Source: Bradyrhizobium betae
Lineage (GTDB): Bacteria > Pseudomonadota > Alphaproteobacteria > Rhizobiales > Xanthobacteraceae
Length of the DNA: 64,000 nucleotides
Assembly (NCBI RefSeq): GCF_008932115.1
Contig: NZ_CP044543.1
Span: forward strand, 3,540,501 to 3,604,500
Reading direction: 5' to 3'
Each line of letters begins with the position of its first letter. The stretch's first letter is position 1. The translations under genes and the position numbers were made by a program. Under the pieces are notes generated by a model. That model worked only from the letters and a program-made list of their open reading frames with translations. It made no database searches and was not told where the DNA came from. Positions 38,601 to 47,600 of the stretch are shown in pieces.

Positions 38601-41053
38601 AGCGCGAGAGACTAGAGGACCATCAGCCAATACGAGAGCTCTTGAGTGAGAAGTTTGATGGACACAGGACGCGACGAGAGCACCTGGAGGCGCTGAGCGA
38701 TTGGGCCAAATCGGTCGCGAATCACGTTCCGTTGATTCGGGTCATTCTTGATCGAGGGGAGCCGGCGGAGGTTTCCGACGCGATTGGTGTCGCACTCTCT
38801 GCAGACGATAAACTCACGGAGACTCTAACGAAACTAGCCGACGTCGCGAAGATTGAGGTCCTTACATTAACGCGTGGCCGCAGTCTGCCAGAACTGGCCT
38901 CTGTACTCGAGCAGGCGTCCTTGGACGGAAATGGCCTGTTCGCCTTCGCGGCCTTTGCAACCGCTCTCACGGATGCTGGTCCCGAAGGCTTAATGCCTCT
39001 TATTCAAGAAAAACTAAAGCAAGGCTCATTGAACGGGCTTGGTCTTCAGGCTGAAGCGCTTGCGATGCGCCAATTGGCTAAAGCTGTATTTGTACAGCTG
39101 GGCCGCAAGCTTGCTCGCTATCGAGGCGCAAAGCTAGAAGAGCTGAGAGTCGCTCTTGCTGAGAAGGATCGGGAGATTATTCATCTGTCGCGCGCGCAGC
39201 TTCGCGCCAAAGTAAAAGCGACCGCTCGCCCGCCTATGGGACATGGAGTGGGCAGGAAGTCCACATGGACAGATATGGCCCTGATCGAAAATGAGATCAG
39301 CAAGAAGAAAAGATTTATACCAGTCCGTGATTTGACACAGCGCGCAGGTGAGGCGCTGATCGAGCTTAAGCCTTGCTGGATGATGTCGCCGCTCGCGGTT
39401 GCCCAGTACGTGCCCAAAGGAAGCGTTCAATTTGACCTTTGCATTATCGACGAGGCATCTCAAATGCCTCCCGAATCTGCGATAGGGGCCCTGTTGCGTT
39501 GTTCCCAAGCGCTCGTGGTTGGAGATACCAACCAGCTTCCGCCGAGCAACTTTTTCAGGTCGGTGATAGAAGACGAGGAGGTAGACGAGGACGAAGCGGT
39601 TCTAAACGAGTCGGTCCTGGAAATGGCGAATGGCGCCTTCCGTCCAGCTCGGCGCTTGCGTTGGCATTATCGTTCTCGCCATTCGGGCCTCATCAAGTTC
39701 TCAAACAGGTTGGTCTATGATGATGCCCTGATCGTGTTCCCGTCTCCCACAGAGACGAACGCGCGCATGGGGGTGGAGTTTAGGGCTGTGAAAGGCCGCT
39801 ATAAAGCCGGCACAAATCCCGTTGAAGCGAAGGTGATGATTGACGCTATCGTCGAGTTTATGCTGACGGACCCCGATAGGTCACTTGGCATCGTTACTCT
39901 AAATCAGAAGCAGCGCGATCTCATCATTGAAGAGTTCGAGTATGCTATCGCGAACAACCGCTCGGTTCAGAAGTATCTTGACACTTGGAGGGACAGAAAC
40001 GACGGCCTCGAAGAATTCTTCATCAAGAATCTTGAGAACGTACAGGGTGACGAGCGCGACGTTATATTTATTGGAACGGTTTACGGAGCGGAGGAGCCGG
40101 GTGCTCGCGTAATGCAGCGCTTCGGCCCAATAAATGGGCTTGCCGGAAAGCGGCGTTTGAATGTTCTATTCACCCGGGCCAAGCAGAAGATCGTTACCTT
40201 CTCGTCTATGACTGCTGCCGATATCGAGGCGGAGGAGAACAGCAATCCTGGCGCGCACATGCTCAAGCGTTGGTTGGAGTATTCCGCAAGCGGTGTTCTC
40301 GACGCTGGGGATATTACTGAACGCGAGGCAGATTCGGACTTCGAGATCTTCGTCGCTGATCAGATTCGGGCGATGGGCTGCGCACCAGTAGCGCAGGTGG
40401 GGGTGGCTGGCTATTTCGTCGATATTGGCGTCCGCCATCCAGATTGGCCGCACGGATTCGTTCTTGGGGTAGAGTGTGACGGTGCAACTTATCATTCGGC
40501 CAAGTCAGCGCGCGACCGTGACCGGCTAAGGCAGGAAATTCTGGAGGGACTAGGTTGGAAGCTTCACCGAATTTGGTCGACCGACTGGTTCAATAATCCT
40601 CGACAGGAAGCGGAAAAGCTCCGTGCGGCAATAGCTAGTCAGCTTGCTGCCCTGAAGCTTCGGGAGAAAGAGTTTAGTAAGGCGCTCCAGCCGCTCCGCG
40701 ATGCAAAAGCCGACGAAGAGGAAGTTGGGCAGCCTGTCAGACAACTGGGCGGCCCAATTGTCGTGCCTAGTTTAAGGGAGCTGCCGAGCCCTAGCAGTGA
40801 ACGTAGGATTGAGATCGGTGACACCGTGAGATTTCGCTATCTGACTGATGACAAACGGGTCATCAACGTAACAATCAGCCAGGGACAGTCCGACACGTCT
40901 CAAGGGATTGTTCATCATCTCACGCCGGTCGCCTCTGCACTGCTGGGCGCGGAGGAAGGCGATGAGATTGAGGTGCTTGTTGGAAGCTATATCCGGCCAG
41001 CCATAATTGAGAGCGTTTCGAAGGGAAGTGCGCAGAGGGATACTGCGAACTAG
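35618..41053 (+). CDS. DUF4011/SF1 helicase with Vsr-like nuclease and GreA-C-like domain
   Basis: 1811 residues. N-terminal DUF4011-type segment LRPKLLDLSRRNPLISTK, Walker A EGPPGTGKSQT at about 394-404, a long helical insertion, then the second helicase half with IIDEASQMPPESAIG (about 1276) and VVGDTNQLPPS, and LFTRAKQKIVTF (motif VI-like). After the helicase, GVECDGATYHSAKSARDRDR and RLRQEILEGLGWKLHRIWS (about 1617-1660) match Vsr/DUF559-type endonucleases. The last 80 residues (GDTVRFRYL, ALLGAEEGDEIEVLVG) resemble the GreA/GreB C-terminal domain. ATG 35618 is taken as start; the frame stays open back to 35294 but runs through the repeat. Helicase-nuclease fusions of this kind are single-gene anti-phage candidates. 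It is alone between repeat copies 2 and 3. Confidence 0.85.
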   Translation: MGKPSSSDGLDALVRTRIENLRPKLLDLSRRNPLISTKLGPRSNSHLRAVDELPDVLFFKLCNGDQLQFVPLPPIDEDPRDEQTATFRDALINARLTDDAYVAAMEAVDRDGDDYLDKTRAAERDLRDRLRQQLGMAPRVQKSEVNLSQHAKNNGILPSYDLPPIDAEHADGRHTDDKIQMLLLPSDLERKLNAIISKSRTWLQETGTNVLQVAFGFLEWAEVERSESSFAPLILLQVEVKRTRTPQGAKYFLAGTGDEPELNAVLAEKLRLDFSVEMPKFEGASVEAYLADMGKVLPKGKKWRVRRQVAIGVFPSARMAMYHDLDPSQSDFPQNEIVQSLLAGSESAGASPFAEEYGIDEPEIEAKVPCLVMDADSSQFSVLVDIADGRNLAVEGPPGTGKSQTIVNVIAAALAENKKVLFVAEKLAALNVVKARLEAVGLGEFLLPLQAEKSTREQVIESVRARLDMQKTSAVRGYDSKIEEYRRIRQELAEYIELLTTEFDRSGLTVHAILGKSIATSDRLSSIPSETLELCKLRPEMQTATGLAGFAQLGQQIEKAHAETLNAGPSWKDTRLVHPERFIVEEACAIAKRASGEALELASALKALEPWTLEKETRPSLEALRKSLAACLDHLRQHSTELVRNVLAEGRAELLASFLKQCADLSASVDRIGSELSEVPDATVLEKIRQLEIICEREPLAEIGEEALTETLQANLESAKRAREIAAKLAPLVAAYEAAKNWALDDIGRAHALCRDVGREALSMRSGKLSEYNAHYHLRRLCEEGRQLQQQRTSLSERMSLSVDIPTEQLIACATSLRTAGPFGFLSSRYREAKRIFMAISRSPKYSKIDALQNLDELVAFRRKSDDFVRQSEATGLFGLYYRGLDTDFEPFGRAARFFEVLSTEFGGHEQTSLREFLRDGALNQLELLPAIPKTGISISFASLDERIAAAEYEAARLKNVIAELRPVAKVVTNQQIGLVEIRDVRLRLEALLSERERLEDHQPIRELLSEKFDGHRTRREHLEALSDWAKSVANHVPLIRVILDRGEPAEVSDAIGVALSADDKLTETLTKLADVAKIEVLTLTRGRSLPELASVLEQASLDGNGLFAFAAFATALTDAGPEGLMPLIQEKLKQGSLNGLGLQAEALAMRQLAKAVFVQLGRKLARYRGAKLEELRVALAEKDREIIHLSRAQLRAKVKATARPPMGHGVGRKSTWTDMALIENEISKKKRFIPVRDLTQRAGEALIELKPCWMMSPLAVAQYVPKGSVQFDLCIIDEASQMPPESAIGALLRCSQALVVGDTNQLPPSNFFRSVIEDEEVDEDEAVLNESVLEMANGAFRPARRLRWHYRSRHSGLIKFSNRLVYDDALIVFPSPTETNARMGVEFRAVKGRYKAGTNPVEAKVMIDAIVEFMLTDPDRSLGIVTLNQKQRDLIIEEFEYAIANNRSVQKYLDTWRDRNDGLEEFFIKNLENVQGDERDVIFIGTVYGAEEPGARVMQRFGPINGLAGKRRLNVLFTRAKQKIVTFSSMTAADIEAEENSNPGAHMLKRWLEYSASGVLDAGDITEREADSDFEIFVADQIRAMGCAPVAQVGVAGYFVDIGVRHPDWPHGFVLGVECDGATYHSAKSARDRDRLRQEILEGLGWKLHRIWSTDWFNNPRQEAEKLRAAIASQLAALKLREKEFSKALQPLRDAKADEEEVGQPVRQLGGPIVVPSLRELPSPSSERRIEIGDTVRFRYLTDDKRVINVTISQGQSDTSQGIVHHLTPVASALLGAEEGDEIEVLVGSYIRPAIIESVSKGSAQRDTAN

Positions 41054-41139
41054 GACGTGAATATGGGCGCGCGAGGGGCGCCGCGCAGTTAGCAGGACGG
41101 ATATGCGGCTCCTTACCTAGAACTGAGCCGCTGACTGAC

Positions 41140-41167
41140 TTCTTTCATAACATTTGATCGACGAATT
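41140..41167 (+). repeat. Dif-like repeat, copy 3
   Basis: Left arm TTCTTTCATAA, spacer CATTTG, right arm ATCGACGAATT. The flank to the left is GAGCCGCTGACTGAC, related to the flanks of copies 2, 4 and 5. It lies between the giant helicase stop and the nuclease gene, 70 bp before the latter's start. Confidence 0.6.
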
Positions 41168-41237
41168 CGGTTCGCAGCGAGTGTTCAGAGCAAATATCTG
41201 AGCTCGGGCAGCCTTAACGACATCCACGGAGCTCACT

Positions 41238-42473
41238 TTGGATCGACAACATAGCGCGCCTATTCTTCTCACTGCAGAAGGACACTCAGTTGTTCTTGAG
41301 CCTGTCCCGCAGCACGGTTCGGCGGCTACGATGCTTGAGGCGCAGATTCAGGAGTTAGTCCATGCTCACTCGGCGGCTCTGCCAATCGCCGAAATTGACC
41401 CTATGTTTGTGGGTGCGATCAGCGTTTGCCGGGAAATGCAGCTTGGCAAGGCTGGACGCGTCGACAATTTTCTAATCACTCCTTCGGGCCTGCCGGTGCT
41501 GGTCGAGTGCAAGCTGTGGCGCAATCCAGAAGCGCGGCGCGAGGTGATCGGCCAGATCCTCGACTATGCCAAGGTGCTCAGTCGATGGTCTTTTTCTGAT
41601 CTCCAGCGAGAAGTCGCGCGCCGCACAGGCATGGGGCCGGACGCACTTCTCCAACTCGTCCGCACCGTAACCCCGAATGTTGACGAGATCCAATTCACCG
41701 ACGCCGTCACGGCGAACCTGCGCCGCGGTCGCTTTCTGCTACTAATTCTTGGTGATGGAGTACGCGAGGATGTCGAGGCCATAGCAGGCTATCTGCAGAT
41801 CCATGCCGGATTGCACTTTACGTTCGGTTTAGTGGAGTTTCCGGTTTACCGCTTGCCTAGTGGAGAGCACTTGGTCGCTCCCCGTGTCGTCGCTCGCACA
41901 ACATCCATTTTGCGCAATGTCGTTGCGGCGCCCGAAGGCTTTATTGTGCAGGATCCGAATGAAGTCGCAGCCGAGGAGGACGCAGAGGTCGATCCAGACC
42001 GCGCCGCTTTGGCCGCTACGCAGCAGGCGTTCTGGAAGGAGTTTTTGGACGCTCATTTACAACTAGACGATCGGACCCAGAGCGTTCCCAAGCCTGCGCG
42101 TCAGGGCTATTTGGCATTCATGTTGCCGGCCCCCCAGGGCAGCAGCTGGCTCACTGTCTACCGGGACTTACACAAAGGAGAGGTCGGAGTTTTCCTCTCG
42201 GCTAGTCAGAACAGCCCGGGCGAGATCGCTATGAATGAAATCGTCGCAAACTGGGACGAAATCAAACCCGCTTTGAACGGCACAGCTCGGCTGACGAACG
42301 ACAAATATAATCGCACGCGAATCATCGATTCTAAGACGGTAGGCAACCTGAACGACGCTGCAATTCGAAAGGCAGCCTTTGACTGGCTGGCGGAGCGCGT
42401 AAATACCTTTGTGAACGTCCTGCGTCCGAGAATTCGCGACGTGGTCGCGGATGAAGCCGGACGTGCCGACTAA
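41238..42473 (+). CDS. Stand-alone PD-(D/E)XK-like nuclease
   Basis: 411 residues. The 75-110 region GRVDNFLITPSGLPVLVECK has the D...(L)VECK spacing of PD-(D/E)XK nucleases, followed by a basic alpha-helix (ARREVIGQILDYAKVLSRWS). A linker follows, and the C-terminal third (TNDKYNRTRIIDSKTVGNL, then DWLAERVNTFVNVLRPRI) resembles DUF4268-type tails. TTG 41238 is the start, with GGAGC 6 bases upstream. It is the only gene between repeat copies 3 and 4. A single-gene nuclease cassette, perhaps restriction-like defence; no partner methyltransferase is adjacent. Confidence 0.65.
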   Translation: MDRQHSAPILLTAEGHSVVLEPVPQHGSAATMLEAQIQELVHAHSAALPIAEIDPMFVGAISVCREMQLGKAGRVDNFLITPSGLPVLVECKLWRNPEARREVIGQILDYAKVLSRWSFSDLQREVARRTGMGPDALLQLVRTVTPNVDEIQFTDAVTANLRRGRFLLLILGDGVREDVEAIAGYLQIHAGLHFTFGLVEFPVYRLPSGEHLVAPRVVARTTSILRNVVAAPEGFIVQDPNEVAAEEDAEVDPDRAALAATQQAFWKEFLDAHLQLDDRTQSVPKPARQGYLAFMLPAPQGSSWLTVYRDLHKGEVGVFLSASQNSPGEIAMNEIVANWDEIKPALNGTARLTNDKYNRTRIIDSKTVGNLNDAAIRKAAFDWLAERVNTFVNVLRPRIRDVVADEAGRAD

Positions 42474-42542
42474 CACTAGTTAGGCACGCCGCTGTTCTTG
42501 GGTTCCTAGTTATGCGGAAGGGAGCTGGGGCCTCTGGCTGAC

Positions 42543-42570
42543 TCTTTCCATAACATCGGATTTGCGAATG
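42543..42570 (+). repeat. Dif-like repeat, copy 4
   Basis: Left arm TCTTTCCATAA, spacer CATCGG, right arm ATTTGCGAATG. The flank to the left, GGCCTCTGGCTGAC, matches the general pattern of copies 2, 3 and 5. It lies 166 bp before the next gene. Confidence 0.65.
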
Positions 42571-42736
42571 TGGGGAAGCTTAGGTCGAAGTGTTGTCCGA
42601 GGCGAAATCGGCTTCGAAAGGCTGCGCCGCCTGGATCCTTCGCTTGTCAACTCCTGCCCTCATCTAGATACTGTCTATACTCTATCCGAAAAAGCAGCCT
42701 CACAGGCAGCTTAGTCAAATCAGTGTTAGAGACGAT

Positions 42737-43618
42737 ATGAACAAACAGGAATTTCTTAACGAAGCGACCATTGTCCAATTTTGCTCTTGGCTCGGTAAAA
42801 TAATCTCTGGTGATGAGGAGCTTGGTTTTAAGCACCAACAGGGGATCGATCTAAGACTCCATAACGCACGAGCTCGCTATTGCTGGCCACCCAAGAGCGT
42901 AGAAATTTCCTCTCCAGTTCGCTCGTTCGCGCTTCGGCGAAACTCGACTCTCGCCGAAAACGCGGAGATTTTGGATGCGATCGGTGCCGGTCTTCGTAAA
43001 TCTCTAGAGAGCCCGTCTCAAGATTCGCAAGAATTGTTTGAGTGGCTGCAGGCCGTTCTTGTCTGGGGCGGCGTGTACACAAGACGGGGGAATGCGGGGT
43101 GGTTGCGTGGTCTACATCGGAAGGCAGCGCTTGGTCAGTACTGGTCACGTGTACTAGACGTTCTGCACCAAGCTGAGGACGACGATGTTGGGTCCAAACT
43201 AGAAGATCTACGTTCTAACGCCGGAACCACGAAAGTTCATTCGCTCGTGCTCCCGGAGTGGGTAATCTATGATAGTCGGGTCGCGGCCGCTCTGGCCTGG
43301 CTTGTTCATCGATGGTCGGACGGCGATTCTCCGTCGCTGCTGCATTTCGCATGCATGCGGCCGAATACCCGCAAGCCTAAGTCGCGATCGCCCGACGAAA
43401 CGGTGTTCGAATATTTCTCGCCCAGTGGCGACATTCGAAAGCATCGTGCGCATTTAAAGTGGAACGTGCGGGCAAACTGGGTGCTGAGCCACGCGCTTGC
43501 TAATGCTCGGATGGGGAGCCGCGGTCAGGATCCGTCGACATTCTTGTCTTTGCGCGAGGTGGAGGCCGCATTGTTCATGATAGGTGACGACCTCAGCCTA
43601 GCTCTGCCTCGTGATTGA
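42737..43618 (+). CDS. Hypothetical island protein paired with PLD-like gene
   Basis: 293 residues, family not recognised. Soluble, Trp- and Arg-rich, with RSFALRRNSTLAENAEILDA, VLPEWVIYDSRVAAALAWLV and a C-terminal LSLREVEAALFMIGDDL. No P-loop, nuclease motif or membrane segment is seen. The gene stops 27 bp before the PLD-like gene on the same strand, so the pair is probably co-transcribed and functions together. It opens the cargo after repeat copy 4. Confidence 0.6.
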   Translation: MNKQEFLNEATIVQFCSWLGKIISGDEELGFKHQQGIDLRLHNARARYCWPPKSVEISSPVRSFALRRNSTLAENAEILDAIGAGLRKSLESPSQDSQELFEWLQAVLVWGGVYTRRGNAGWLRGLHRKAALGQYWSRVLDVLHQAEDDDVGSKLEDLRSNAGTTKVHSLVLPEWVIYDSRVAAALAWLVHRWSDGDSPSLLHFACMRPNTRKPKSRSPDETVFEYFSPSGDIRKHRAHLKWNVRANWVLSHALANARMGSRGQDPSTFLSLREVEAALFMIGDDLSLALPRD

Positions 43619-43645
43619 AGCTGAACATTTACGGACAAAAATGAG

Positions 43646-44596
43646 ATGAGAATTCTCTACAGATCAGCTGAGTTGAAGCGCTCCATATCAGATTTGCTAT
43701 CGGACCCGGCGCCGGATGACCGGCGCGTAGTGATGGTGGCGTATGTTGGAGGAAGAGCGCAGGCCTTTTTACCAGACCCTGAGAATCTCGAGATCGTCTG
43801 CTGGCTCAAGCCGGGCGCGACAGACCCCATAACGTTAGGACGTTTGCGCAAAAGGGGATCGCGATTGTACAAATCTGATCGTCTCCACATGAAGGTTTAC
43901 TGGTCAAGGCAAAGAGGATGCGTGATCTGCTCCGCGAATGCATCAGGAGCTGCTCTTGGAAATACCTCCCAAAAGGAAGTTGGAGTTCTTCTCGGACCAG
44001 GCGAGGTTAACATAGAACGCCTTTGGTCCTATGCGCAGCCGAAGGAAATTACGCAGGGGCATTTGCGAGAGTTGGCCCGAAAAACGAACCAGCCGAAACC
44101 GCCGGGAGAGCCTGGCCCGCGTGACGAAACGCCAGACTTCCTTGAATGGAAGCGTCTTGGGATTGATGAATGGAAGCTAGGGTGGTGGACGGGAGAATCC
44201 GGAATTGCCGATACGTCGATCAGCCTTGCCAAGGACCGATACGGTCAAGAACCCAAGGACTATCTAAATTTGCGCGAAGGACAATTAGATCAACATGAAT
44301 GGGCTCTAAGCTTTCGATTTCCAGAGGTGACAAATGTTGGCTGGTTTTTTGCCGATTTCATCAATGTACTAGATGAAAGCGACAAGGATGCTTTTGACCC
44401 AGAGAATTCGTTCCAGGCGGTCCGAGTAAACCCATTGAGAGATTGCCCGCGTCCGCCTTTCAAGATCGATCAGAACTTCAAGAACGCACTGAAGCGCGCA
44501 ATTAAAATGTATGGTCCACAAAAGATAGAAAGGAATCGTTCTCTTAAGCCGTCTAAGGGCCTCATCGATTTGATCGCCGAAGAAATGGTAAAGTGA
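43646..44596 (+). CDS. Phospholipase D-like nuclease-family protein
   Basis: 316 residues. One HKD-type motif: LHMKVYWSRQRGCVICSANA at about 81-100 gives H-x-K and, after the usual spacing, the small-residue N strand; KEVGVLL follows with the expected acidic residue. Single-motif PLD proteins act as dimers, and many are nucleases (the family of Nuc and of restriction enzymes such as BfiI). The C-terminal half, from RDETPDFLEWKRLGIDEWK on, is unrecognised. It follows the unknown gene by 27 bp and is convergent with the RecB-like helicase gene across 69 bp. An effector role in a two-gene defence unit is plausible but unproven. Confidence 0.7.
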   Translation: MRILYRSAELKRSISDLLSDPAPDDRRVVMVAYVGGRAQAFLPDPENLEIVCWLKPGATDPITLGRLRKRGSRLYKSDRLHMKVYWSRQRGCVICSANASGAALGNTSQKEVGVLLGPGEVNIERLWSYAQPKEITQGHLRELARKTNQPKPPGEPGPRDETPDFLEWKRLGIDEWKLGWWTGESGIADTSISLAKDRYGQEPKDYLNLREGQLDQHEWALSFRFPEVTNVGWFFADFINVLDESDKDAFDPENSFQAVRVNPLRDCPRPPFKIDQNFKNALKRAIKMYGPQKIERNRSLKPSKGLIDLIAEEMVK

Positions 44597-44665
44597 GTTC
44601 GTTACCGCGATCCACCCAGACCGAGCTACCAATCGAGACTATCAGCGAGCCGAAGTGTTGCGCTT

Positions 44666-47600
44666 CTAGTCAGCAAGAATACTTCCGGTGGTCATTGCGA
44701 TGAGCAGTGAACGACCTGCGCCTGTGTACTTGCGATATGCCTCGAGCTGCACCTTGTACTCAGCCTGCGTCGAGTGGCTCATGTTAACGTCGCTTTTCCA
44801 GTCGATGATTACTAGGGCCCGTCCGCTCGCATCCCGGACTAGAGCATCCGCTATACCCGAGACCAGTATTTCCCGTTCACCTTCGCGCTGGTGACCGAAT
44901 ACTGTCTGTTCCGGAACAAGATGGGGCCGCAACGCTGCAATCTCGGGGAGACGTAGAGCTCGAAAAATTGTGGAGGCGAGCTCAATAGGCGAAATGCCGT
45001 CGCTCGGGTCCTGGCAAGGCTCCACATTCAGCTGGCACAACAGTTCACCGGCCCGCCGCTCAAGCTCTGGAGCCATATCTGGCGTCTCCCCCGTCAATAC
45101 CTCTTCCATTAACTTGTGCAGAATTGTGCCGCGCGTGGCGCCGCCTAGGACCTCGATTGGTTCTCTCGGCCTCTCTGACTGCTCGGCATCAAAAAAAATG
45201 CGATCCGGGTCGTGCTCGAGGCCATCAAATTCGTGGCGACTGGGACGGCGCCAGACGATCGTGTTGTACGCCTCCAAAATCTTCTTGGCTTGATCAGCAA
45301 ACAACTCGGCGCTCTGATCGTTCTGATCAAGCGTTAATGTTACTGCTTTGGCCGGACCAAGAGCCTCAGTCTCGATTGCTGGCAATACAGCCGGCTTGAA
45401 GTCCACAATTTCCGCCCAAGACTTATCCGATAATTGTGCGGAATGGCGTGGCAATACCAGCAGATCGCGAGCTCTTGTCGCCGCGACATACCAGAGGCGA
45501 ACTCGTTCACGGGCAGATTCCGAGTCATTCAAAGATTGAAGCTGACCGTAGCCGTTTGGTTCAATACCGAGGACGGGTGTAGAGAACTGACCCGATCGTC
45601 GGTCGTGCATGAGCCCGACTTCTGATCTTGGTGCCCCAGTCATGTTGATAGGAATTACGATCGGCCATTCGAGCCCCTTGGCCGCATGAATGGTTATGAG
45701 AGCTACGGACTCTTCTTTGGCGTCTGGGCGTCCTTCAACTTGGAGAACTTGATCCTCCCAGTTTGCGCGCATATCTCTCGCCAGCGCGCGTAGTCCTCGC
45801 ACATCGTACGCACGCGACATCTCTAGAAAGAGGTCTAGATTGGCAAGGACGCGATCAGCGCTGGCCGGGAAGCGCTGACGAACCTGTGCACGAATTCCAA
45901 GTAGGCCTATGGCCTCCGAAATGAGCGCGTAGGGCGTGGTTGTGCGAACCTTCCGCGCAAGCGACTGCAGGACTTTGATAACATCGCGCGCTAAGACATG
46001 ATTAATATGGTCGAGTGCGGTCCACAGCGACAGATTTGGCAGGCGGTTCGGACTATCGGGGTCAACGGGAAGACCATCGGCGATATCAAGCAGTTCAGTC
46101 TCGGACAGCCCTACCAGCGGACCGCGCAATAGCGCGCCAATGGCGAGCGTATCGCGCGGATCGGCGATGGATCGAGTCAGCGCGATAAGATCCTGAACCT
46201 CCTGCCTTCGAAAGAAGCCCTTCCCAGCTTGTGTTGAAACTGGAATCCCTCGCCGCTCCAAAGCCTCCTCAAAGCGCCAAAGCTCGGTACCAACAGGGGC
46301 CAGCAGCGCAATGTCGCCGAATCGGCACGGCCTCAAGTCTCCGCGGACCTCTATTGTCAGGTTGCCGACCATTCGCGAGCAGAGCTCTGCAACCCTTTCC
46401 GCTTCTGCGTCGCGCAACTGCTGGGCGCCATTCTTGCCATCTTCGACCGAAATATCGAGCGCCGCGACAGCCAGCTCATCTTTGCTTGCTGCGCGGATTG
46501 CTGCCAAAGCAGTAAAGCCGGGCTGGCCAGCGGTCGTGGAAAGAGGACCGGCGAACGTGCCATTGACGAATGATAGGATTGGCTCAACGGACCGAAAATT
46601 GGCAACGATATTCAGCACCGAGGACGTGCTAATCGCCTCCCGAGCTCCCAGATAGGCATTTACGTCCGCGCCACGAAATCGATAGATAGCCTGCTTCGGG
46701 TCGCCGACGAGAAAGAGCGAGCCGGGGCGAAGCGTTCTTTTCAGAGCATCCTGACTGCCATCCTTGGGTGGATTGCCACAGAGGCGCCACAGGATGTCGA
46801 TCTGTAGCGGGTCCGTATCCTGGAATTCATCGACCAGCACATGCTGATAGCGCTTACTAAGCGCCTGCCGGACATCTTCGTTTTTTGCCAAGAGAGCCTG
46901 GGCGGTATGGAGCAAATCGTCGAAATCAAGAAGCGCGGCCGAGCGCTTGTACGTGTGCCATTCGGACAAAAGCCCACCCATGGCCTTAACAATTCGGGCG
47001 AGCAGTTCGCTGGCCACCATCGCCGTCAATGCAGCGAAAGCCGTATGGCAGACATCATACCTCGCTGCACAGGTCTGGAAGGCCATCGTGCCCTCAGCCT
47101 TGCTCTTGCCTGCTGCACGTGCGGCTTGCTCCCACGCCCCTTTTGTTCTTAGCTGCCTCTTCCCACCGGCTTGCGTGAAGCAAGCAATATGTCGAGGAAT
47201 GGTCGCTGCTTGGGTAAGCGCGCGGCTATGCGGCTCCCTAGCTGCGAGGGTTTGGCCGCCAAGGGCCTTCGCGATTTCGAGGAATGCCGAGCACGCCTGA
47301 CCGGTTTGTGCTTCTCGGAACTCAAACTGATCTATCTCTTTCTCGAACGCTGTGGCCGCTGCTGACAAGGTCTTGAGGAGTGAAACTGACCAGGTGCTAT
47401 TTGCGAGCTTAGCGCCTCGGTTCGTTCTAAGAAAATCTGCGATGGTGCGGATCAAGGCAAGGCCGCGGGATTCGTCAGCAAGCACAAGCTCTGCAATGAC
47501 GTCGTCGTCGCGCTCGCCCGAAAGATGTTCCTTGAGCCAGGCCTGGTAGCGCTCGCCAAAAGCGAGGTCGCCTTCGGTCGGATCGACAATCTCCGCACCT

